A stretch of 64,000 bases of DNA from Spongiactinospora sp. TRM90649 (GTDB lineage Bacteria; Actinomycetota; Actinomycetes; Streptosporangiales; Streptosporangiaceae): contig NZ_JARLTC010000036.1 of NCBI RefSeq assembly GCF_029382225.1, positions 1-64,000 on the forward strand. Direction: 5' to 3'. Below are positions 7,702-16,108 of this stretch, piece by piece. The translations under genes were made by a program, and so were the position numbers. The notes beneath the pieces are model-generated. The model was given only the letters and a program-made list of their open reading frames with translations, was not told where the DNA came from and did not search any database. The first letter of the stretch is position 1. Every line of letters begins with the position of its first letter.

Positions 7702-8812
7702 TCGGGATCCTGGCGGACACCCGGAAGCCGCCGTCCGGGGCGGGGCCCGCGTCCAGGGTGCCGCCGAGGGCGGTGGCGCGTTCGCGCATGCCGGTGATGC
7801 CATATCCCGGGACGGCCGGCGCCCCGCTGCCCTCGTCCTCCACCACGATGCGCAGCTCGCCGTCCGCACGGCCGATCCGGACCGTCGCGGTCGTGACACC
7901 CGAGTGCCGGGAGACGTTGGTGAGCGCCTCCTGCACGATGCGCATCGCGGCCAGGTCCACGTTCGCGGGCAGGTCGCCGAGGTCGTCGCCGGTGACCTCC
8001 GTCCGCACGTCGAGCCCGCTGCGGCCGACCAGGTCCGGCAGCCCGGCGAGGCCCGGCCGGGGCTCGCCGTCCGCCTGCCGCAGCACGCCGAGCGTGGCGC
8101 GCAGCTCACGAAGGGTCTCCCGGCTGGTCTCCTTGATCGCGCTCAGCGCGGGCGCCGCGTCCTGCGGCCGGTCCGCGATCCGGTGCAGGGCGGCCCCGGC
8201 CTGCACGTTGATCAGGGACAGGTTGTGGCCCAGTACATCGTGCAGGTCCCTGGCGATGCGCAGCCGTTCCTCCACCGCCCGCCGCCTGGCCTCCTCCTCC
8301 CGGGTGCGCTCGGCCTCCGCGACCCGGCGTTCCGCCTCCCCGAGGTAGGCCCTGCGGTTGTGGCTGACGCCGCCCATCGCGACGCACGCGGCCATCCAGC
8401 CGCCGAGCAGCGCGAGCAGGCTGTCGTTCACGTGCCGCTGGTTCCCCGCGACCTCGCCGAGCCCCATGGCCAGCAGCCCCGCGACCGCGACCACGACCGC
8501 CATCAGCACGTGCCCCTTGTCGGCGGCGGTGTAGAGGGCGCCGAACACGGCCAGGATCATCGGGCCGTCCACCGAGGAGTACGGGTAGTAGAAACCGCAG
8601 CCCAGAGCCGTCACCACCAGGACGGCGAGCGGGAACCGCCGCCGCTGGGTGAGCGCGGCGGCGACCACCGCCGGCACGAGGTAGTCCCAGGCGGAGACCG
8701 GCACCCCGGCCTTGATCACCATGAACGTGGCGGTCCCGCCGAGCACGCCGACGACCAGCACGATGGTGAAGAGAGTTTGGCGTTTTTTGAGGAGATTTGC
8801 CGGGATCCGCAC
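7691..8812 (-). CDS. NarL-type sensor histidine kinase (orphan)
   Basis: About 373 residues from GTG 8812; GTG 8821 is an alternative, and neither has a strong ribosome-binding site. Four to five hydrophobic segments occupy residues ~12-145 (membrane input domain), followed by a coiled-coil-like linker EAERRVAEAERTREEEARRR. The HisKA_3 dimerisation box RIARDLHDVLGHNLSLI carries the phospho-acceptor histidine. The HATPase contains QEALTNVSRHSG (N box) and GYGITGMRERATALGG (G box). The family normally pairs with a LuxR-type response regulator, but none is adjacent. The next gene downstream on its strand is cydA, so control of respiration is an inference. Its last codons are duplicated in the 18-bp tandem repeat. 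Confidence 0.88.
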   Translation of the reverse strand: MRIPANLLKKRQTLFTIVLVVGVLGGTATFMVIKAGVPVSAWDYLVPAVVAAALTQRRRFPLAVLVVTALGCGFYYPYSSVDGPMILAVFGALYTAADKGHVLMAVVVAVAGLLAMGLGEVAGNQRHVNDSLLALLGGWMAACVAMGGVSHNRRAYLGEAERRVAEAERTREEEARRRAVEERLRIARDLHDVLGHNLSLINVQAGAALHRIADRPQDAAPALSAIKETSRETLRELRATLGVLRQADGEPRPGLAGLPDLVGRSGLDVRTEVTGDDLGDLPANVDLAAMRIVQEALTNVSRHSGVTTATVRIGRADGELRIVVEDEGSGAPAVPGYGITGMRERATALGGTLDAGPAPDGGFRVSARIPISS

Positions 8813-9104
8813 ACAACGCACTCTAGCCAGGCCACCGCTTTGCCCGGCCCGGCCAGGACGCCGAGACGGGCCGCGGTGACGCGCCAAGCGGCATTTGGAC
8901 GGCGAAGGCACTGTTGACGAGCGGCTACTCTCCTACGTGCGGATACGTTCCCGCACGCTCGCGGCGTGCGTGTCCGGGACCGAGAACACAAATAAAGCAC
9001 CGCTCCCTCATCCGTCACGAGGACGCCTCCCGGCCCCCGGAGCACGCCGGGAAGGTGGCGTCGCGCACGGATGCGGGGTTCTGACCGGCGAAGATGTGAC
9101 ATCC

Positions 9105-9132
9105 GGGAATCGGGACTGCCTGGTACGGCGTT
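9105..9132 (+). promoter_or_regulatory. SigR/SigH-like promoter upstream of the principal-type sigma gene
   Basis: GGGAAT at 9105-9110 and GTT at 9130-9132 are 19 bases apart, close to the GGGAAT-N18-GTT consensus of actinobacterial oxidative-stress sigma factors SigR/SigH. The hrdB gene of Streptomyces coelicolor is known to have such a promoter. A sigma-70-like TATACG overlaps at 9132-9137 but lacks a matching -35. The leader to the GTG at 9206 would be about 65 bases. Confidence 0.5.
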
Positions 9133-9205
9133 ATACGTCAATACCTGAAGTGGGACCCGCGTGTCTGGCATGGCAGATCCGGGTCCGGTCGCGCCAGGAG
9201 GTACT

Positions 9206-10312
9206 GTGTCGCCTGCCCGTTCGAGTCGTTCGTCGACTGCGACTACCACGCAGCTCGCCGAGCCGATCGCCGAGTCCGAAGAGGCTCGGACAGCAGAGCC
9301 CGCCGGACCCGAGGACGAGGAAACCCTCGTCCTGCTGGATGGCGATGACGACATCGGCGACGACGGCGAGCCCATCGCACAGATAGCCGCCGCGGTCGGG
9401 GCCACCGCCGACCCGGTCAAGGACTATCTCAAGCAGATCGGCAAGGTCTCCCTGCTCAACGCCGAGCAGGAGGTCGAGCTCGCCAAGCGCATCGAGGCCG
9501 GGCTGTTCGCCGAGGAGCAGCTCGCCGAAGAGAAGCAAACCCTACCGGTGGACGTGCGCGCGGAGCTGGAGTGGATCGCCGAGGACGGCCGCCGCGCCAA
9601 GAACCACCTGCTGGAGGCCAACCTCCGGCTGGTCGTCTCACTGGCCAAGCGCTACACCGGGCGCGGGATGCTGTTCCTGGACCTGATCCAGGAGGGCAAT
9701 CTCGGGCTCATCCGCGCGGTGGAGAAGTTCGACTACACCAAGGGATTCAAGTTCTCGACCTACGCCACCTGGTGGATCAAGCAGGCGATCACCAGGGCGA
9801 TGGCCGACCAGGCGCGCACCATCCGGATCCCGGTGCACATGGTCGAAGTGATCAACAAGCTGGCTCGCGTGCAGCGGCAGATGCTCCAGGACCTCGGGCG
9901 CGAGCCCACCCCAGAAGAGCTGGCCCGCGAGCTGGACATGCCACCGGAGAAGGTGGTCGAGGTGCAGAAGTACGGCCGTGAGCCGATCTCCCTGCACACC
10001 CCGCTCGGCGAGGAGGGCGACAGCGAGTTCGGCGACCTGATCGAGGACTCCGAGGCCATCGTGCCGGAGGACGCGGTCAGCTTCGCACTGCTGCAGAAGC
10101 AGCTCCACTCGGTGCTGGACACGCTCTCTGAGCGCGAGGCGGGCGTGGTCTCCATGCGGTTCGGGCTGACCGACGGCCAGGCCAAGACGCTCGACGAGAT
10201 CGGCAAGGTCTACGGGGTGACGCGCGAGCGCATCCGGCAGATCGAGAGCAAGACGATGTCCAAGCTCCGCCACCCCTCCCGCTCCCAGGCCCTTCGCGAG
10301 TACCTCGAATAA
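9206..10312 (+). CDS. Principal-type RNA polymerase sigma factor (RpoD/HrdB family)
   Basis: 368 residues from GTG 9206, chosen because AGGAGG lies at 9197-9202; an upstream in-frame GTG at 9161 lacks a comparable site. Regions are complete. Region 1.2 is DPVKDYLKQIGKVSLLNAEQ. Region 2 is LRLVVSLAKRYTGRGMLFLD then LIQEGNLGLIRAVEKFDYTK, with the -10-reading helix FSTYATWWIKQAITRAMADQ. Region 3 is IRIPVHMVEVINKL, and region 4.2 ends VTRERIRQIESKTMSKLRHP. The acidic, short N-terminal extension (LVLLDGDDDIGDDGEPIAQ) is like HrdB. It directs transcription from -35/-10 promoters. Whether it is the housekeeping factor or a SigB/HrdA-like paralogue cannot be decided here. A strong hairpin follows the stop. 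Confidence 0.93.
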   Translation: MSPARSSRSSTATTTQLAEPIAESEEARTAEPAGPEDEETLVLLDGDDDIGDDGEPIAQIAAAVGATADPVKDYLKQIGKVSLLNAEQEVELAKRIEAGLFAEEQLAEEKQTLPVDVRAELEWIAEDGRRAKNHLLEANLRLVVSLAKRYTGRGMLFLDLIQEGNLGLIRAVEKFDYTKGFKFSTYATWWIKQAITRAMADQARTIRIPVHMVEVINKLARVQRQMLQDLGREPTPEELARELDMPPEKVVEVQKYGREPISLHTPLGEEGDSEFGDLIEDSEAIVPEDAVSFALLQKQLHSVLDTLSEREAGVVSMRFGLTDGQAKTLDEIGKVYGVTRERIRQIESKTMSKLRHPSRSQALREYLE

Positions 10313-10336
10313 CCGACCCCCGACATCGAGCTTTCT

Positions 10337-10381
10337 CCGAGGCTCGCGGCGCCGTACCGATCAGGGCGCCGCGAGCCTCGG
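10337..10381. terminator. Strong terminator hairpin after the sigma gene
   Basis: CCGAGGCTCGCGGCGCC (10337-10353) pairs with the complementary arm at 10365-10381 around an 11-base loop, giving a 17-bp GC stem. It also serves the convergent methyltransferase gene, which ends at 10392. Confidence 0.85.
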
Positions 10382-10391
10382 CATGTCCGGG

Positions 10392-11204
10392 TCAGGCGCG
10401 GCAGATCAGCTCGCCGCTCGGGAGGGACAGCCAGCCGTCCGGGTCGGCGGCCCAGGCCCGCCACCCCTCCGAGATGCGCCGCAGATCGGCCTCGGTCGCC
10501 GCGCCGGTCGCGACGGCCTGCGCCGCCATGTCGGAGCGCAGCACCCGGTCGGCCCACATGCCGCCCCACCACGCACGGTCCTCCGGAGTGGCGTAACACC
10601 AGACCGAAGCGGTGGGGGTGACGTCGGCGAACCCGGCCGCCCGTGCCCAGGACAGCAGCCGCCGCCCCGCGTCCGGCTCACCGCCGTTGCCCCGGGCGAC
10701 CCGCTGGTAGAGGTCGAGCCATTCGTCCAGCTCGGGCAGCGGCGGGAACCACGCGAAGGCCGCGTAGTCGCTGTCGCGGACGGCGACCACCCCGCCCGGC
10801 CGGCACACCCGCCGCATCTCGCGCAGCGCCGTCACCGGATCGCCGACGTGCTGGAGCACCTGGTGGGCGTGGACGACGTCGAAGGAGTCGTCGGGGAAGT
10901 GGAGCGCGTGGACGTCGGCGATCACGAACTCCACCCCCTGGCCCTCCTGGTCGCGCCGGGCGGCCTCCGCCCTGGCCAGTTCGAGCGCGTCGGCGGTGAC
11001 CTCCACGGCGGTGACCCGCCCGGGGGCGATCCGCGCGGCCAGGTCGAGCGTGATGGTGCCCGGACCGCAGCCGACGTCCAGCAGGGTCATCCCCGGCCGC
11101 AGGTGCGGCAGCAGGTAGCCCGCCGAGTTCTCCGCCGTGCGCCATCGGTGTGACCGCAGCACCGACTCGTCATGGCCGTGCGTGTAGACGGCGTCAACGC
11201 CCAT
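10392..11204 (-). CDS. Class I SAM-dependent methyltransferase
   Basis: 270 residues. Motif I is TLLDVGCGPGTITLDLAARI near residue 40. The acidic ribose-binding residue follows in VTAVEVTADALELA, then FVIADVHALHFPDDSFDVVH and the post-motif CRPGGVVAVRDSDY. The order and spacing fit the UbiE/COQ5-like class with a C-terminal helical extension. The methyl acceptor cannot be inferred. It is a monocistronic gene convergent with the sigma gene. Confidence 0.85.
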   Translation of the reverse strand: MGVDAVYTHGHDESVLRSHRWRTAENSAGYLLPHLRPGMTLLDVGCGPGTITLDLAARIAPGRVTAVEVTADALELARAEAARRDQEGQGVEFVIADVHALHFPDDSFDVVHAHQVLQHVGDPVTALREMRRVCRPGGVVAVRDSDYAAFAWFPPLPELDEWLDLYQRVARGNGGEPDAGRRLLSWARAAGFADVTPTASVWCYATPEDRAWWGGMWADRVLRSDMAAQAVATGAATEADLRRISEGWRAWAADPDGWLSLPSGELICRA

Positions 11205-11277
11205 AGCACCCTCCTCGCGACAGTTCGCTCAACAGGGACACTAATCGGTCAGTCCATATTCTGGGAATCGCATCTCA

Positions 11278-11880
11278 CTATATGGAATACACCGTAGCCA
11301 GATCGGCCCGCAGCCGCTCCGCGTCCGTGAACAGCACGCCCTCGATGCCGAGCTCCCTGGCCGCCTCGACGTTCTCCGCCCGGTCGTCGATGAACACCAC
11401 CTCGCCGGGCTCGGCCCCCAGCCGCTCGCACACCTCCTGGTAGACGCGCGGATCCGGCTTCGCCCGCCGCAGGTCGGCACTGAAGAACCGATGCGCGAAC
11501 CGCGCCGCCCAGGGCTGCCCGTCGATCAGGCGGGCCATCTCCGGCGGCGCGTTGGAGAGCAACGCCAGCGGCACCCTGCGGTCGGCCAGCTCGGTGAGCA
11601 CCGCCATGGTGCCCGGATTGAGGTACATCCACATCGCGAGATCGAGCGCCAGCAGCTCATCGAGCAACGCCGGGCCCGCCGTACGGCCGAGCCGCCCGCA
11701 CACCTGCCCCCAGTAGCCCGCCGCGTCGACCAGCCCGAGGTCGTAGTCCTTGCGCCTCTCCCAGTAGACCTCCCAGAACGCCTCCCCCTCCGTTCCGACG
11801 GCACGCATCAGCGCGGCGGACTCACGCTCCCCCGGCGGCTCGCAGATGACCCCGCCGAAGTCGACCCAGACCCAGCTCAT
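11278..11880 (-). CDS. HAD-IA family hydrolase
   Basis: 200 residues. The four HAD motifs are visible: WVDFGGVICEPP (motif I, nucleophile Asp in a DFGG variant), LALLSNAPPEMARL (motif II), KPDPRVYQEV (motif III Lys) and VVFIDDRAENVEAARELG (motif IV acidic pair). The Asp two positions after the nucleophile, normal in phosphatases, is a Gly in the DFGGV subgroup. Members dephosphorylate small metabolites or act as epoxide-hydrolase-like N-terminal domains. Substrate unknown. Confidence 0.87.
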   Translation of the reverse strand: MSWVWVDFGGVICEPPGERESAALMRAVGTEGEAFWEVYWERRKDYDLGLVDAAGYWGQVCGRLGRTAGPALLDELLALDLAMWMYLNPGTMAVLTELADRRVPLALLSNAPPEMARLIDGQPWAARFAHRFFSADLRRAKPDPRVYQEVCERLGAEPGEVVFIDDRAENVEAARELGIEGVLFTDAERLRADLATVYSI

Positions 11881-11910
11881 CGCAGCTCCTCTCGATATCT
11901 CACGTCTATC

Positions 11911-11937
11911 ATGTGAACTCGCACATCATCAATGTGC
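11911..11937. promoter_or_regulatory. Alternating ATGTG/CACAT half-sites
   Basis: ATGTG (11911-11915), GCACAT (11921-11926) and ATGTGC (11932-11937) alternate in the divergent region between the HAD and MBL genes. GCACAT and ATGTGC are exact complements separated by five bases. This could be an operator for either gene; no regulator is adjacent. Confidence 0.3.
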
Positions 11938-12078
11938 ATTCTGGTGCGGGGCCGGGGCGTCGCGGGTGTATGACATATCGGGGCATTGACCTTTGCGGCT
12001 CTCGCGGGGCGCGGACGGCGGTGACAATGGAGGCCACCGGCCATTCAGGGTCACCCGAGCGGTTCGCAGGGGGTTCTC

Positions 12079-12753
12079 ATGAGCGAGATCGCGCCCGGCG
12101 TCTGGGACATCGATCTCGGACGCGTCCACGCCTACCTGGTCCGCGACGACGACGGCCTGATCCTGATCGACTCCGGTCTGCCCGGCCGCGCCGACACGAT
12201 CGAACGGGCCGTGTCGGGCACCGGTCACCGTCCCGACGACCTGCACACCGTCCTGGTCACCCACCGGCACGGCGACCACATCGGCTCACTCGCCGAGGTG
12301 CGCCGGCGCACGGGGGCGCGCATCGTCGCGGGCGCCCTCGACGCGCCCGTCGTGGACGGCTCGATGCCCGAGCCCAAGGGCAGCCTCCCGGCCCGCCTGC
12401 TGGGCAGGCTGATGCCCGCCGTCGAACCGGTCCCGGTCGACGCGCTCATCGACACCGGCGACGAGACCCCGGTCGCGGGCCTCACCCCGCTCCACACCCC
12501 CGGCCACACACTCGGCCACATCTCGTTCCTGCTCGACCGCGCCGGCGGCGTCCTTTTCGTCGGCGACGCCGCCGTCAGCAGGCGAAAGGGCATCGCCCGC
12601 CCGCCCCGTTACCTCAACGACGACATCGCCGCCACCGAACGCAGCCTTCGCGGCCTGGCCGAACTCGACTTCGAGTTCGCCTGTTTCGGCCACGGTAGGG
12701 TGATCAAGGGCGGTGCCACCGACCGCTTCCGCGAATATGCCGTGCGAAGCTGA
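12079..12753 (+). CDS. MBL-fold metallo-hydrolase
   Basis: 224 residues. The metal-binding motif HRHGDH is at residues 62-67. GHTLGH supplies the second histidine region and VGDAAV the bridging aspartate, and FACFGHGRVI has the late histidine. This is the zinc-dependent hydrolase fold of the glyoxalase II / lactonase type, with no fused domain. A G-rich ribosome-binding site lies just before the ATG. Substrate unknown; it stands alone. Confidence 0.87.
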   Translation: MSEIAPGVWDIDLGRVHAYLVRDDDGLILIDSGLPGRADTIERAVSGTGHRPDDLHTVLVTHRHGDHIGSLAEVRRRTGARIVAGALDAPVVDGSMPEPKGSLPARLLGRLMPAVEPVPVDALIDTGDETPVAGLTPLHTPGHTLGHISFLLDRAGGVLFVGDAAVSRRKGIARPPRYLNDDIAATERSLRGLAELDFEFACFGHGRVIKGGATDRFREYAVRS

Positions 12754-13107
12754 CTCCATGCCGCCGCGCTCGTCATGGCCGCCCGATGATCCGCGCGATC
12801 AGCGCCGCAGTGGCCCAAAGGCCAGGGCGGCGCGGCAGTGCCCAGAGGGTCGGTATTAGACCGGCCTCAAACCACCAAAAATGCCCTGTATTAAATCCCA
12901 TGGAGACCCATCGGGATTCACCGGGCCGCACTTCCGGGAGCCGTCCGACGTGGATTCGCCACAATCTTCGAGACAACCCCCGGCATAGCTCCAGGTCATT
13001 GGCCGTCTGTCCGTTTCTTCACTTCTTGTCCGGCCGACCTATACCCGATGCCGAACCCTCGTTCACGTAATGACAGATTTAATGATTTAGCTATACGATC
13101 GCCGTTC
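12754..13107. other. Non-coding stretch before the GPP34 gene
   Basis: About 350 bp without a credible gene. GC content falls towards the right end, where a plausible promoter (ATGACA at 13070-13075, TATACG at 13092-13097, spacing 16) points to the GTG at 13108. Confidence 0.5.
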
Positions 13108-13746
13108 GTGGCCGGAGTCGACCTTTCAACAACCCGATTAGCCAACGACCTGTTCTTCGCCATGCATGACAACGTGTCCGGCCGGATGAGGCTTCATGCC
13201 CGCCTGACCGGCTTGGGGTTGGCCGCCGCCATCCTGGGAGAGCTGATGCTCGCCGGGCGGACGACCTTGGCATCGGCGGCGGGGCGGACACGGCTCGTCG
13301 TTCTCGACGCGACGCCGCCCGCCGACGCGCTCACCAGGACCGCCCTGGACCACATCATCGCGGAACCCTCACATCGATTCCGCACCTGGTTGCAGTTCCT
13401 CGCCCGTACGGCGGCCACCGACGTGGCGGCCCGGATGACCGCCGACGGGCTGCTGCGCCCGTCCGCGGTCAGACGGCTGTCGCGGAGGCAGGCACCGGTC
13501 AACGTGAACATCGCGGCGCTGCCCAGGGGACGCGTCAACCTGGCGATCCAACGCGATGAGCCGCTCAACGTCCAGGACAACGTCCTGCTGGGGCTGCTCG
13601 TCGCGACCGGAGGCAGCCGGCTCGTCCTGTGGGAGCAGAACCGGAGATACGTCTCCGATGCGATCGCCGCCCTCCCGGCGCCGCTTCAGGAACTGATCGC
13701 GCAGACCGAGGCGGCCGTAGGCGACTCCACCATCAGCCCCCGATGA
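13108..13746 (+). CDS. GPP34 (GOLPH3/Vps74-like) family protein
   Basis: 212 residues from GTG 13108; the longer frame adds 20 unlike residues. The pattern LANDLFFAMHDNVSGRMRLH then LTGLGLAAAILGELMLAGRT is the hallmark of bacterial GPP34 proteins, and NVQDNVLLGLLVATGGSRLV closes the fold. Eukaryotic GOLPH3 binds phosphatidylinositol-4-phosphate at the Golgi; the bacterial role is not established. There is no ribosome-binding site, and a -10-like TATACG ends 10 bases before the GTG, so the mRNA may be leaderless. An APC permease and a GNAT gene follow on the same strand. Confidence 0.82.
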   Translation: MAGVDLSTTRLANDLFFAMHDNVSGRMRLHARLTGLGLAAAILGELMLAGRTTLASAAGRTRLVVLDATPPADALTRTALDHIIAEPSHRFRTWLQFLARTAATDVAARMTADGLLRPSAVRRLSRRQAPVNVNIAALPRGRVNLAIQRDEPLNVQDNVLLGLLVATGGSRLVLWEQNRRYVSDAIAALPAPLQELIAQTEAAVGDSTISPR

Positions 13747-13774
13747 ACCAGCCCCCCTCATCACAAGGATGCCA

Positions 13775-15247
13775 ATGTCAGTGACAGAACGAAGGGCCAG
13801 CGCCGTTTCCGCCGCGCTCGCCGAGGACCGTCTCGGTGTCCCATCGGTGATGTTCTTCGTCATCTCGGCGGCGGCGCCGCTGACTGTCATCGGCGGCTCG
13901 GTGACCGCCGCCTACGCCGCGACCGGCGTGACGGGCGTGCCACTCGCCTACCTCCTGATCGGGGCCATCCTGGGTCTGTTCGCCGTCGGCTACGTGACGA
14001 TGGCCCGTTACGTCGTCAACGCGGGGGCGTTCTACGCGTACACCGCGAGAGGACTCGGCAGGCCGGTGGGGGTGGCGACCGCGTGGGTCGCGTTGCTGGC
14101 CTACAACCCGCTCCAACTGGGTCTCTACGGCATGATCGGTGCGGCGGGCCAGCCGCTGATCGACGACTGGTTCGGATTCGCTCCGCCGTGGTGGGTCATC
14201 GGACTGGTCGCCTGGGCGCTGACCGGGGTGCTCGGCCTCATGCGGGTCGACGTGAACGGGAAGGTCCTGGCAGTCCTGCTGCTGACGGAGATAGCCATCG
14301 TCGTCGTGTTCGACATCGCGGACCTGATCAACCCGGCGGCCTCGGGCTACAGCCTGGATGTCTTCGCCCCGTCCAGCCTTTTCGTCCCCGGGGTCGGTGC
14401 GGTGATCGCGATCTGCATGGCGTCCTTCGCGGGCTTCGAGTCGTCGGTGGTGTTCTCCGAGGAGACCAAGGACCCGAGGCGCACGGTGCCGATCGCGACC
14501 TATGTCGCACTCGCCGTCATCTCCGGACTCTACGCCGTTTCGTCCTGGGCGATGACCGTGCCGATCGGCTCGGACAAGATCGCCGAGGCCTCACGGCAGC
14601 AGAGTTCGGCCCTGTTGTTCAACCTGGCCGGGCAGCATCTGGGCGCGACCCTCGCCACCATCGGCTCCCTCCTCTTCGTGACGAGCCTCTTCGCCGCGCT
14701 GATCGCCTTCCACAACACGATCTCCCGGTACATCTTCGCCCTCGGCAGGGAGCGGGTTCTGCCCGAGGCCTTCGGTCGTACTTCCCCCCGGACCGGTGCG
14801 CCGATCAACGGCTCGCTGACGCAGAGCGTCATCGCGCTGGCCACGATCGTCATATACGCGGTCCTCGGCCTGGATCCGGTCGTCCAGCTCTTCTTCACCG
14901 TTGGCTCGTTCGGCGGCCTGGGCCTGCTCATACTGCTCGCGGCCACCTCCATCTCCGTGTTGGTCTTCTTCGCCAAGAACCACCACGAGGAGAACGCCTG
15001 GCGGGCCAGGATCGCCCCGGGCGTCTCCTCGGTCCTGCTGATCGTGGTCATCGCGCTCGTCATAGCCAACTTCGACGTCGTGCTCGGCGTGGCGCCCGAC
15101 TCCCCGCTGCGCTGGATCATGCCCTTCGTCTACGTCGTCGCCGTGGGGCTCGGCGTCATCTGGGGACTCGCCCTGCGGGCCAACCGGCCACAGGTGTACG
15201 CGAACATCGGGAGGGGCGCCCAGTCGGCCCTGGGAGGGACCGAATGA
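13775..15247 (+). CDS. APC-superfamily amino-acid/polyamine permease
   Basis: 490 residues from ATG 13775, with AAGGA at 13764-13768; the ATG at 13769 is too close to that site. About twelve membrane helices. Helix 1 carries the unwound SAAAPLTVIGGSV motif of APC carriers. The cytoplasmic motif FAGFESSVVFSEETKDPRRT is characteristic of the family. Imports or exchanges amino acids or amines using an ion gradient; the substrate cannot be told. Stop and the following GNAT start overlap as ATGA. Confidence 0.9.
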   Translation: MSVTERRASAVSAALAEDRLGVPSVMFFVISAAAPLTVIGGSVTAAYAATGVTGVPLAYLLIGAILGLFAVGYVTMARYVVNAGAFYAYTARGLGRPVGVATAWVALLAYNPLQLGLYGMIGAAGQPLIDDWFGFAPPWWVIGLVAWALTGVLGLMRVDVNGKVLAVLLLTEIAIVVVFDIADLINPAASGYSLDVFAPSSLFVPGVGAVIAICMASFAGFESSVVFSEETKDPRRTVPIATYVALAVISGLYAVSSWAMTVPIGSDKIAEASRQQSSALLFNLAGQHLGATLATIGSLLFVTSLFAALIAFHNTISRYIFALGRERVLPEAFGRTSPRTGAPINGSLTQSVIALATIVIYAVLGLDPVVQLFFTVGSFGGLGLLILLAATSISVLVFFAKNHHEENAWRARIAPGVSSVLLIVVIALVIANFDVVLGVAPDSPLRWIMPFVYVVAVGLGVIWGLALRANRPQVYANIGRGAQSALGGTE

Positions 15248-15861
15248 CAGAGATCATTCGCGTTCAGCACGGTCCCGGAGTCGCCGAGACCATCGGCGCG
15301 ATCATCGCCACCTCCTTCCACGAGCAGGAGATCTCGGCCTGGACGATCCCACCGGACGACGACCGCCGCCGCGTGATGCCCCCCTTGTTCTCCATGGCCG
15401 CCGAGAGCGCCCTCGTCCACGGCGAGGTCCACGCGACGGCCGACATGTCCGCCGTGGCCGTATGGTTCCCCAACGGGGCCGAGCCGCTTCCCGAGTTCCC
15501 CGGCCGGGACGCCCGGGTGGAGGCGTTCGCCGGTCCCCACACGGAGCGCATCAGGCGGATGGAGGAGGAGATGGGCAAGCGCCACCCACAGGACCCGCAC
15601 CACTACCTGGCGTTCCTCGCGGTGCTCCCTGGGCACCAGGGGCGGAGGACGGGGACCCGGCTGCTCGCGGACTACCACCGCAAGCTCGACGAAGCGCGCA
15701 TGCCCGCGTATTTGGAGGCCAGCAGCACCCGCAGCCGCAGGCTCTACCTGCGCCACGGCTATCAGGACCTCGGCGACCCGATCTTCATGCCCGACGGCCC
15801 GCCGATGTTCCCGATGTGGCGCCCTTCCAGATCGGCCGCTTCGGCGCGCCTGACGTCCTGA
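15244..15861 (+). CDS. GNAT-family N-acetyltransferase
   Basis: 205 residues, starting inside the permease stop codon (ATGA), so translationally coupled. The acetyl-CoA site reads LAVLPGHQGRRTGTRLLADY (motif A, Q/RxxGxG/A). The C-terminal part has AYLEASSTRSRRLYLRHGYQ, the typical end of motif B (YxRxGF/Y). N-terminal ~100 residues are more variable. Coupling to an amino-acid permease suggests acetylation of an imported amine or amino acid, which is an inference. A hairpin at 15903-15928 follows. Confidence 0.88.
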   Translation: MTEIIRVQHGPGVAETIGAIIATSFHEQEISAWTIPPDDDRRRVMPPLFSMAAESALVHGEVHATADMSAVAVWFPNGAEPLPEFPGRDARVEAFAGPHTERIRRMEEEMGKRHPQDPHHYLAFLAVLPGHQGRRTGTRLLADYHRKLDEARMPAYLEASSTRSRRLYLRHGYQDLGDPIFMPDGPPMFPMWRPSRSAASARLTS

Positions 15862-15902
15862 CCATCGCTGAGGCGTGGGCCTGACCATCACCGAGGCGCC
15901 GA

Positions 15903-15928
15903 CACCTCGCCCGCTGAAGGGCGAGGTG
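15903..15928. terminator. Terminator hairpin after the permease-GNAT operon
   Basis: CACCTCGCCC (15903-15912) and GGGCGAGGTG (15919-15928) form a perfect 10-bp stem with a six-base loop. It lies between the GNAT stop and the 3' end of the minus-strand tRNA and can serve both. Confidence 0.75.
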
Positions 15929-15959
15929 CCGCCACGCCTGAGCTATGGGATCTCGTGCG

Positions 15960-16035
15960 TCGCGCGGGCCGGATTCGAACCGGCGATCTCGGGCTTATGA
16001 GGCCCGCGGGGACGGCCGGACTCCCCTACCGCGCG
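15960..16035 (-). tRNA. tRNA-Met (CAT anticodon), atypical
   Basis: A complete 76-base cloverleaf reads on the minus strand. The acceptor is CGCGCGG/CCGCGCG with discriminator A and no encoded CCA; the D-arm is GGGG/CCCC. The anticodon arm is CGGGC-CTCATAA-GCCCG, so the anticodon is CAT; the variable loop is AGATC and the T-arm is GCCGG-TTCGAAT-CCGGC. Oddities: position 11 is a purine paired to C24, as in initiator tRNAs. Position 1 is C but pairs with G72, unlike initiators, only two of the three initiator G:C pairs are present in the anticodon stem, and position 21 is T rather than A. It begins only ~10 bases after the T-tract of a same-strand terminator. Confidence 0.85.
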
Positions 16036-16044
16036 CAGCAAACG

Positions 16045-16082
16045 GAAAAACAAAAAAGCCGCCTGGGTGGCATCCCGGGCGG
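16045..16082 (-). terminator. Rho-independent terminator on the minus strand, upstream of the tRNA
   Basis: On the minus strand CCGCCCGGG and CCCAGGCGG (16059-16082) form a 9-bp stem with a six-base loop, followed by CTTTTTTGTTTTT. This is the most classical intrinsic terminator in the window. It should end transcription coming from the right, where only the 27-codon frame at 16109-16192 is seen. Confidence 0.8.
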
Positions 16083-16108
16083 TCGCGGCAAATCCTCCGC
16101 TCAGAGGT

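Noticed and set aside
5308..8109. 933-codon minus-strand open frame
   Set aside because: It runs opposite the clear TauE gene and in another frame of the CydA and kinase genes; Arg/Gly/Pro-rich composition is the usual high-GC shadow.
6360..8348. 662-codon plus-strand open frame
   Set aside because: Antisense shadow of cydA and the kinase gene, rich in His/Arg/Pro, without start-site support.
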